Source of the DNA: HK-STAS-PATE-34 sp031973435
GTDB lineage: Bacteria; Patescibacteriota; Minisyncoccia; Phycocordibacterales; UBA9973
Direction: 5' to 3'
NCBI GenBank assembly: GCA_031973435.1
Contig: DALYDA010000003.1
Coordinates: 1-53,566, forward strand
Length of the DNA stretch: 53,566 nucleotides
Part shown: positions 46,780 through 53,566 of the stretch, piece by piece
How the letters are laid out: every line of letters starts with the position of its first letter
Numbering within the stretch: the stretch's first letter is position 1
Notes under the pieces: model-generated
Databases searched by the model: none
Told to the model about the DNA's origin: nothing
What the model saw: only the letters and a program-made list of their open reading frames with translations
Position numbers and translations under genes: made by a program

Positions 46780-49157
46780 ATGACTTTTTGTCGAAAGCAC
46801 ATTTTTTTAGGTGCACTAATCTCAACACTTTTCTTAGGGGCAGTTATAAAAACATATGCTGTTCCTTCAACATATTTTAATGCAGGTGAAACTCTAGATC
46901 CTGTAGCAGATGATGTAACTTGTGCACCTGGAGTTTGTAGTGTCCACTCTCTTTCTATTGGAGATACTGTTGGTAGTGGAAATGCTGCATCAGTCCTTTT
47001 CATCGATGATGCTGGGTTATTGGGTGAGGACAATGCAAATTTCCTGTATGATGCAACTAGCCGATATCTGCATTCAGACAATCTTGCACTTGCAAACAAT
47101 TTGGAAATCACCACAACTACTAGTTCAACTGTAGGTGTAATAACCAAGGATAATGTTAGATTCATACACACATATAAGCCTGCTGGAACAAATGACAACT
47201 TGTTTATAGGAAAGACAAGTGGTAACTTTACTCTGGCGGCTACATCAAATTTTAATGGAAATATCGGTATCGGACAGAGTGTCCTGACAAATCTATCAAG
47301 CGGATATTTTAATACTATATTAGGTGCTTATGCAGGAAACTCATTAACCACTGGATACTCAAATGTTTTTGTTGGTACACAGGCATCAAGAAACAATGCT
47401 ACTGGTTTGAGAAATGTCGCGGTTGGTGACGCTGCGCTCTACGGTAGTGGGCATTCGAATCATTCCTCCACGGACAATGTTTCAATTGGACAAAGTTCGA
47501 TGTATTTTACATCAACATCAGCAAGGAATATATCTATTGGTACAGAAGCTGGATACAACAATAGTTCTGCTTCAGACAATGTCTTTATTGGTTACCAATC
47601 TGGTCACGATATAACTACTGAGTCAGGCAACGTTTTTATTGGATACTTATCTGGTTCGGATGCAACTGGTTCGAATAAGTTGTATATAGAAAACAGTGCT
47701 AGTGAATCTCCGCTTATCTATGGAGATTTTGCTAGTAACTATATAAGAATAAATGGAGATTTAGGTGTTGGGGTTGTCCCTGATCAGTCACTTGATATTG
47801 ATGGAAATTTTGAGTTTCCTGCAACGGCTAGTTCATCGGTTGGAGTAATAATGCAAAATGGAGGAAGGTTCATACACACATACGGTACACAGAATTTATT
47901 TCTTGGTTTAAATGCAGGAAATTTCACCACATCAGGAGGAGGCGGAAATATTGGAATTGGTGAATCCACTTTGACCTCATTGACGATTGGTACTGAGAAT
48001 ATAATTATGGGAACTAGTGCAGCTGTAAATTTAACTTCTGGTTCAGGTAATGTTGCCATCGGTGTTGCTTCTTTGCAAGGATTTGGTACAGGTTCAAACA
48101 ATGTCGCTGTAGGTAATTTGTCTGGTCAATACTTAATCTCCGGTTCGAACAATATTTTTATTGGTTCGCGTGTGGGAACTTCCGATGATTTTTCTATGAG
48201 TAATAGCATTATTATTGGTAATAATTATGCTTTCTCAGATGATAGTTTAGATGCTACTACGAATATACTTGTAATTGATGGAGATATATCAGCAACCCCA
48301 CTTGTTTACGGAGACTTTACACTTAATACATTTAGCATAAATGGAGATTTTGGTGTTGGTGATACTACGCCTGACTACCTTGTTGATATCGAGGATATAT
48401 CAGTAGATACGGACATATTTGCCCTCACAGACAATGATGGCTCGTGTCTACATGATCCTGAAGCGGGAAGTGAAGTTGTAACTTGTTCCTCAGATGAAAG
48501 ATTAAAAGAAAACATAGTTGATGCCAGTGGAACTCTCGAGTATTTTAGAGGATTTAATATTAGGGAATATGACGTTGTTACAAGTGGAGATCATATGTTC
48601 GGAGTAATCGCTCAAGAAGTAAATGAAGTTTATCCCGAGTTAGTTAAGTTAGGCTCAAATGGGTACTTGTCAGTAGAAATACCTAGTACATGGGAAGTTA
48701 TCAAGGCAATACAGGAACTAGATCTTTCTATTGTAGATCTCACATCACTTGATTTAGAAAATGAGAACTCGCTAGCAAGCATGTTGATCGGGTGGTTTGC
48801 AGATTCAACAAACGGAATACANNNNNNNNNNATATCTTCACAAAACGAATAACAGTTGAGGAGCTATGTGTGGAAGATGTTTGTATCGATAAAAATGATC
48901 TGATAAACATACTCGAGTCAAACAATATTGCTCCAGAAAACAACACAGATGGAGACGGAGGAGATATCCAGCCACCAGGAGATGAAGGAGGGGATGAGGT
49001 AGATGGTGGCGAAGGAGATGTTCCCCCAGAAGAAGATGAAAATATAGACCCACTTCCCGAAGAAATAGCACCAGAAAACAACGAAGAGACTCCTGTGGAG
49101 AATGACCCATCAGTAGATGGCGGTCAAGAAGAGAATATACCTCTTCCTGCTTTGTAA
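46780..49157 (+). CDS. Second large S74 surface protein, interrupted by an assembly gap
   Basis: About 790 residues across the N run at 48822-48831. Signal peptide and AVPSTYFNAGETLDPVADD copy the preceding gene. Head repeats (NVAVGDAAL, NVFIGYQSG, NVAIGVAS) and S74 (TCSSDERLKENIVDASGT, HMFGVIAQEVNEVYPELV) follow. The part before the gap ends GWFADSTNGI in one frame; the part after it (IFTKRITVEELCVEDVCIDK, then an acidic Gly/Pro/Glu tail) is in another. The paralogue reads GIQTIFANVIHTNKVETNEL across the same place, so the two pieces are one gene and the gap is simply not ten bases. Terminator at 49184. Confidence 0.8.
48822..48831. other. Assembly gap (10 N)
   Basis: Ten N inside the second large S74 gene. 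To keep one frame the missing length must be 3k+2 bases; alignment with the paralogue suggests about 20. Confidence 0.95.
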
Positions 49158-49183
49158 AAACATGATATTAACATCAAGTAAAG

Positions 49184-49206
49184 GGTGCAAATAGCACCCT
49201 TTTTTG
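49184..49206 (+). terminator. Terminator after the second large S74 gene
   Basis: GGGTGC/GCACCC with a five-base loop and six T. Confidence 0.9.
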
Positions 49207-49207
49207 G

Positions 49208-49277
49208 TATAATATTAGAGTAAGAAAATATGAAAAAGACCAGTATTTTCAAGGTCTTTTTCCTTTAATCAAACTAT
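49208..49277 (+). promoter_or_regulatory. gyrB promoter and leader with short ORF and terminator-like hairpin
   Basis: TATAAT (49208-49213) directly follows the previous terminator. A 12-codon frame (MKKTSIFKVFFL) runs from 49230 to 49268. Within it AAAAAGACC pairs with GGTCTTTTT (about 49233-49260), a terminator-like hairpin. gyrB starts at 49278. The arrangement resembles an attenuator, but it could also be a plain leader. Confidence 0.45.
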
Positions 49278-51332
49278 ATGGCAGATAAAAAAACGTCATC
49301 GTATAACGCAAGCGACATCACTGTTCTAGAAGGCCTAGAACCGGTTAGAAAGCGTCCCGGAATGTACATTGGTACAACAGGACCTGAAGGACTCCATCAT
49401 CTAATATGGGAAATATTTGACAACTCACGTGATGAAGCGATGGGAGGATTTTGTGACCATATCGAAGTTGTTATACTCCCAGGAAACTTGGTGAGAGTTG
49501 CTGACAACGGTAGAGGAATACCAACAGGCATACACTCTAAAACAAAAGTTTCAGCACTAGAGACAATCATGACAACACTCCATGCCGGAGGAAAATTTGG
49601 CGGCGAGGGTTACAAAGTTTCAGGAGGACTTCACGGAGTAGGAGCATCAGTCGTAAATGCGCTGTCTACATACATGAAAGCTGAGGTACATCGTGATGGC
49701 GGAATATTTGTTCAGGAATACGAAAGAGGAAAAAGAAAAGCTGCCGTAAAAAAAATTGGAACAAGTAAACTAAACGGAACAATAGTTACTTTCCAGGCCG
49801 ATCCAGAAATATTTAAAGAGGGAACTGTTTTTGAATGGAAAAAGGTTGTAAACCACATGCGCCAACAAGCATATCTCGTGAAGAGCCTAAAGATAGTTCT
49901 TATCGACGCTCGAGAAACAACAACAAAAATAAAAAACGAAAGTTTCTTTTTGGAGGAAGAAAACATCCCTGCACCTTCAATGTCCTTTTATTTTGAAGGA
50001 GGACTTGTCTCACTTATAAAATTTTACAATCGAGGACAAAAGGTTGTTAACGATACGATTTTTTATACAGAAAAAGAAGTAGACGGAGTGGGTGTAGAGA
50101 TAGCACTTCAGTACATAGACGATATAGATACAAAGATCGTTCCATTTGCAAACAATATTTACACAGGCGAAGGCGGTACTCATGTTACTGGATTTAAAAC
50201 TGCACTAACTCGTCTCTTAAACACATACAGTAAGAAAAACAATATAGTAAAAGAAGCCGACGGTGCTTTTACTGGAGAAGATGTTTTGGAGGGACTTGTT
50301 GCTTCAATCTCTGTAAAGTTAAGAGAAATACAATTCGAAGGACAGACGAAGGCGAAACTTGGATCTATGGAAGCTCAAGGTGCAGTGGCTACTGTTTTTG
50401 GAGAGGCATTTGAGGCTTTTCTCGAAGAACACCCAGATGAGGCAAAAGCGATAATCTCAAAAGTTCTCCTTGCAGTACGAGCAAGAAAAGCAGCAAAAGC
50501 TGCGAAGGATTCAATACTACGAAAAGGTGCACTTGAAGGCATGACTCTTCCTGGAAAATTGGCAGATTGTCAGAGTAAAGATGCATCTGAGAGTGAACTC
50601 TTCATAGTAGAGGGAGACTCTGCTGGAGGTACAGCAAAAACAGGACGGGATAGACGCACACAAGCAATCCTTCCTCTTCGAGGTAAAATCTTAAACATCG
50701 AAAGAGCTCGACTCGACAAAATGCTCGCTTCAGAACAAGTAAAAAATCTTGTTATTGCGCTCGGGACTGCTATCGGAGATACATTTGATATTAGTCGTCT
50801 TCGTTATCACAAGGTGATCATTGCGACAGATGCAGACGTAGACGGTGCTCACATTTTGACACTTATCCTTACTCTTTTGTATCGACATTTCAAACCGCTC
50901 ATAGATGGAGGATTTATCTATGTAGCACAGCCACCACTTTACAAAGTCAGACGTGGAAAGGAAATATACTATGCCTACACTGACGAAGAGAAATTCAAAA
51001 TAGTTGGAGAAACAAATCTAGAAGACATAGAAGAGACAGACGAAGAGGAAGAGATAGTAGAGGAGGTTGTGGAAGGAGAGGAGGTGACAGAAAAAGCAAA
51101 ATCCAATAAGCCACAAAAATGGCACATCCAAAGATATAAAGGTCTCGGAGAAATGAACTCTGAAGAACTTTGGGAAACGACCATGGATCCTGAAAGAAGA
51201 ATCCTAAAGCAAGTAAACATAGAGGATGCTGTTGAGGCTGATAAAACTTTCGATATGCTCATGGGTTCTGATGTTGCACCAAGAAAGAGTTTCATCCAGA
51301 CAAATGCAAAATATGCAGAGATAGATGTGTAA
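49278..51332 (+). CDS. gyrB: DNA gyrase subunit B (type IIA topoisomerase ATPase subunit)
   Basis: 684 residues, slightly longer than the short-form GyrB (about 640). GHKL ATPase: LEGLEPVRKRPGMYIG, EIFDNSRDEAM, VADNGRGIPTGIH, GGKFGGEGYKVSGGLHGVGA. Transducer with QTKAKLGSMEA-like segment (GQTKAKLGS), then TOPRIM: ELFIVEGDSAGGTAK (catalytic Glu), LPLRGKILNIE and ATDADVDGAHI (metal Asp). C-terminal YKGLGEMNSEELWETTMDP is typical. An acidic insertion (EETDEEEEIVEEVVEGEE, about 575-600) is unusual. With GyrA it supercoils DNA. ParE is the alternative, but the motifs fit GyrB. Confidence 0.93.
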   Translation: MADKKTSSYNASDITVLEGLEPVRKRPGMYIGTTGPEGLHHLIWEIFDNSRDEAMGGFCDHIEVVILPGNLVRVADNGRGIPTGIHSKTKVSALETIMTTLHAGGKFGGEGYKVSGGLHGVGASVVNALSTYMKAEVHRDGGIFVQEYERGKRKAAVKKIGTSKLNGTIVTFQADPEIFKEGTVFEWKKVVNHMRQQAYLVKSLKIVLIDARETTTKIKNESFFLEEENIPAPSMSFYFEGGLVSLIKFYNRGQKVVNDTIFYTEKEVDGVGVEIALQYIDDIDTKIVPFANNIYTGEGGTHVTGFKTALTRLLNTYSKKNNIVKEADGAFTGEDVLEGLVASISVKLREIQFEGQTKAKLGSMEAQGAVATVFGEAFEAFLEEHPDEAKAIISKVLLAVRARKAAKAAKDSILRKGALEGMTLPGKLADCQSKDASESELFIVEGDSAGGTAKTGRDRRTQAILPLRGKILNIERARLDKMLASEQVKNLVIALGTAIGDTFDISRLRYHKVIIATDADVDGAHILTLILTLLYRHFKPLIDGGFIYVAQPPLYKVRRGKEIYYAYTDEEKFKIVGETNLEDIEETDEEEEIVEEVVEGEEVTEKAKSNKPQKWHIQRYKGLGEMNSEELWETTMDPERRILKQVNIEDAVEADKTFDMLMGSDVAPRKSFIQTNAKYAEIDV

Positions 51333-51352
51333 AGATAGCGTGTAGAAAAATT

Positions 51353-51390
51353 AAACTAAAAATCCTCACAAATGTGAGGATTTTTAGTTT
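51353..51390. terminator. Strong bidirectional terminator between gyrB and the coiled-coil gene
   Basis: Perfect 18-bp stem with two-base loop; the TAA of the minus-strand gene (51386-51384) lies in its right arm. Confidence 0.92.
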
Positions 51391-51779
51391 TTCTGCTGTG
51401 GGATGATTTCGGTTAAAATCTCCTTATGCATTTCTTGGATGTTTTCCAACTCATCCTTTTCGACAGACGCCTTTGTTTTCAATAATCTTAACTCGTCTAT
51501 AAATTTAAGTGACTTTTGACAAGTTTCTACGTAATTCTTTAACTGATTTTCAGTTTTAGCTATCTCATTTAAGGTCTTTTGTTTGTCTAAATCTTTATCT
51601 TCTAATGCATCTTTTAAATAATGCAAATGATCTTTTATAGATTCTATATATTCTGTCCAGTTTTGAGAAAAAAGTTCCTCTTCTTTTAGAATATTCTCTA
51701 TTTCATTTAAATACGCTTGGTTTTTTTCTTCCAATTTTTTTATTTCGAAGTTTTCAATTTTGTGATTCTTTTTGTCCAT
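51384..51779 (-). CDS. Coiled-coil protein downstream of thrS
   Basis: 131 residues, almost entirely charged amphipathic helix (EIKKLEEKNQAYLNEIENIL, TLNEIAKTENQLKNYVET, ASVEKDELENIQEMHKEIL), no membrane helix. No family recognised. Its ATG overlaps the thrS stop by one base (TAATG), so translation is coupled to thrS. Function unknown. Confidence 0.65.
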   Translation of the reverse strand: MDKKNHKIENFEIKKLEEKNQAYLNEIENILKEEELFSQNWTEYIESIKDHLHYLKDALEDKDLDKQKTLNEIAKTENQLKNYVETCQKSLKFIDELRLLKTKASVEKDELENIQEMHKEILTEIIPQQKN

Positions 51780-53518
51780 TAGATTCTATTTTTTATTTCA
51801 TCTACTATTTTTCCTATGAAATCTTCTTGTGTGATAGTCCCTTTTGTTCCGTCACGATTCTCTATAGTTAGAGAGTTTGCAGACACTTCTTTATCTCCGA
51901 GCACTACAACGTATGGTGCTCTTGTAGATTTGGCTCCGTGGATACGTTTACCGAGGTTGGAATCTCCATCAAAGAGTTCTGTGCGGATATTTGAAACATC
52001 GAGAGTTTCTTGTAGTTTCTTTGCAAACTCACTGTGGTTTTCTCGGACAGGAACAATTGCTACTTGTACAGGAGAAAGCCAAACAGGGAAGTTACCTGCG
52101 TAGTGTTCTATGAGAACAGATAGGAATCTTTCGATAGATCCCATGATAGCAGCGTGGATCATTACTATCCTCTCATGTGCTCCTGTTTCATTTATACAAT
52201 ACAGATCAAATCTCTCCGGCATATTAGAGTCTAGCTGGATAGTTGCAACTTGCCACTCTCTGCCGATAGAGTCCTTTGCCATAAAGTCTATTTTTGGTCC
52301 GTAAAATGCAGCTTCACCAACGGCTTCGATAGCAGTATCACCTTTCTCCTTCACCATACTTCGAAGTTCCTCTTCAGCCTTTAGCCATGTTTCTTCGTCA
52401 CCCAAGTACGCACTCATGTTTGATCCATCATGAAGAGAGAGACGTGGTTTTAGGGTAAAACCAAATGCTCCGTAAAAAGTTTTTACGATATCATAAATCT
52501 TTGCCATCTCATCTCGAGCTTGTGATGTGCGACAGAAAACGTGGGCATCATCTTGGGTTATTGAACGTACGCGTGAAAGACCTGCAAGTTCACCAGATTG
52601 CTCATCACGATAAACTTTTGTAGTGTTTGCATATCGCTCTGGCATTTCTTTGTAGCTCCATTGTTTACGAGCAAATATCTGTGTGTGGTGAGGACAATTC
52701 ATCGGCTTCATGGCAAATTCGTGTCCTTCGCGAGTAGTGATGCGGAAAAGATCATCTTTGAATTTGTCCCAGTGTCCTGATGTTTCGTACAATTCCTTTT
52801 TTGTTATGTGGGGGATATCGACACGCTTGTATCCAGCATTTTGTCGAAGTTCAAAAACGAAACCTTCCAAGAGATCGCGGATAAGTGTACCTTTAGGTGT
52901 CCAAAGTGGAAGTCCTGCGCCGACAAGGTCAGAAAATGTAAACAAGTCCAGTTCCTTACCAAGTTTTTTATGGTCACGTGCACGGGCCTCTTCGCGCTGC
53001 ATGATAAATTCATCAAGTTTTTCTTTAGATTCGAACGCGAGTCCGTAAATACGAGTGAGCATTTTATTTTTTTCATCTCCTCTCCAGTATGCTCCAGCAA
53101 CACGATCTAATTTAAAAGAGTCAGGAGCTATTTCATTTTTTGGGTTTTCTGTATGACCTCCGCGACAAAGGTCAGTGAAGTCTCCTACAGTATAAAAAGT
53201 TATAGTTTCGCCTCTTTCTGCAATCTCATTTATCAGTTCACATTTGTAAACGTTTTCTTTGTAGTGCTCGAGCGCATCCTCTTTAGATTGCTCTATGTGA
53301 GAAAATTTGTCCCAATCTTTTAGGAGTTTTTTCATCGTTCCCTCTATCTTTTCTAGGTCAGCGTCGGTTATTTTACCCTCAACATCTATATCGTAATAAA
53401 ATCCATTTTCTATAGATGGACCGAGAGTGAGTTTACTACCTGGGTAAAGTTCTAAAACAGAGGCTCCAAGTAGGTGAGCCAATGTGTGTCGCATATTGTT
53501 TATTTTCTCCTCATTCAT
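51779..53518 (-). CDS. thrS: Threonyl-tRNA synthetase without TGS domain
   Basis: 579 residues from ATG 53518, against about 640. It begins at the editing (N2) domain, MRHTLAHLLGASVLELYPGS with the HxxxH motif and LCRGGHT; the N-terminal TGS domain is absent. Class II core: GLPLWTPKGTLIRDLLEGFV, MKPMNCPHHTQIF, YRDEQSGELAGLSRVRSITQ (motif 2) and IHAAIMGSIERFLSVLIEHY (motif 3). C-terminal anticodon-binding domain: PVQVAIVPV. It charges tRNA-Thr. The frame stays open to the window edge upstream of 53518, so a longer N-terminus cannot be excluded, though TATAGT seven bases before this ATG and CPR habit favour it. Confidence 0.92.
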   Translation of the reverse strand: MNEEKINNMRHTLAHLLGASVLELYPGSKLTLGPSIENGFYYDIDVEGKITDADLEKIEGTMKKLLKDWDKFSHIEQSKEDALEHYKENVYKCELINEIAERGETITFYTVGDFTDLCRGGHTENPKNEIAPDSFKLDRVAGAYWRGDEKNKMLTRIYGLAFESKEKLDEFIMQREEARARDHKKLGKELDLFTFSDLVGAGLPLWTPKGTLIRDLLEGFVFELRQNAGYKRVDIPHITKKELYETSGHWDKFKDDLFRITTREGHEFAMKPMNCPHHTQIFARKQWSYKEMPERYANTTKVYRDEQSGELAGLSRVRSITQDDAHVFCRTSQARDEMAKIYDIVKTFYGAFGFTLKPRLSLHDGSNMSAYLGDEETWLKAEEELRSMVKEKGDTAIEAVGEAAFYGPKIDFMAKDSIGREWQVATIQLDSNMPERFDLYCINETGAHERIVMIHAAIMGSIERFLSVLIEHYAGNFPVWLSPVQVAIVPVRENHSEFAKKLQETLDVSNIRTELFDGDSNLGKRIHGAKSTRAPYVVVLGDKEVSANSLTIENRDGTKGTITQEDFIGKIVDEIKNRI

Positions 53519-53566
53519 ATACAAAACTATAGCATTTCCTCGATATTTTTCACCTTTGACAAAAGT

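Noticed and set aside
1..53566. CRISPR array
   Set aside because: No series of regularly spaced direct repeats and no cas gene was seen; the repeats present are inverted pairs or protein-coding repeats in the S74 genes.

Overview
The window reads as chromosomal DNA of a small-genome bacterium of the Patescibacteria/CPR group, most likely a Parcubacteria (Paceibacteria) member. This is inferred from gene content and style: A+T-rich DNA, short intergenic gaps, many small single-anchor exported proteins with CPR-typical motifs (an eight-cysteine cluster, a DGxxNGxExGVDCGG motif, S74 intramolecular-chaperone surface proteins), aminoacyl-tRNA synthetases without their usual accessory domains, and almost no Shine-Dalgarno sequences. 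TGA is used as a stop, so the code is standard. A run of ten N at 48822-48831 marks a scaffold gap.

Layout. 1-7548: a metalloprotease cut by the window start, then a forward run of envelope and secretion genes (anchored Cys-motif protein, rodA, folD, PAP2 phosphatase, secD, secF) ending at a strong terminator. 7549-12948: a small, possibly frameshifted minus-strand gene, then a lemA - SPFH - four exported unknowns - htpX operon. 13112-15443: a CPA1 Na+/H+ antiporter and a small membrane protein. 15626-20011: two tRNA-Ser genes and a 3.97-kb mobile element inserted exactly at the 3' end of the second tRNA. 20012-29806: a nucleotidyltransferase-like gene, an RsiV-like protein, NhaB antiporter with a long structured leader, NDH-2, MsrB, DoxX with a Cys-rich tail, VanY-type carboxypeptidase, Tag glycosylase and small membrane proteins. 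29857-37942: desaturase, a UvrD-type helicase fused to a nuclease, a set of small exported or lipid-anchored proteins, and an alkyltransferase-like protein. 37943-53566: TrhO, three S74 surface proteins, pheS - membrane protein - pheT, gyrB, a coiled-coil protein and thrS.

The most interesting region is the mobile element. Its left end is host|CCGCA|P' and its right end is P|CCGCA|host. An internal segment (17524-17847) is an exact inverted copy of P|CCGCA|P', i.e. of the attP junction the excised circle would carry. The P' arm encodes the recombinase C-terminus, so the recombinase ends differently in the integrated state (stop supplied by antisense tRNA) and in the circular state (18 further residues). 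The element also holds an XRE-type regulator behind a perfect palindrome and a ~435-bp hairpin-rich, G+C-rich non-coding stretch that may be a large structured RNA.

A second pattern runs through the whole window: at least nine transcription-unit starts have a -10 hexamer ending exactly six bases before the start codon, the geometry expected of leaderless mRNAs. A third is re-use of N-terminal leader/anchor modules between otherwise unrelated neighbouring exported proteins (htpX and its upstream gene; two MQNN genes; two MNFxKNPEYA genes).
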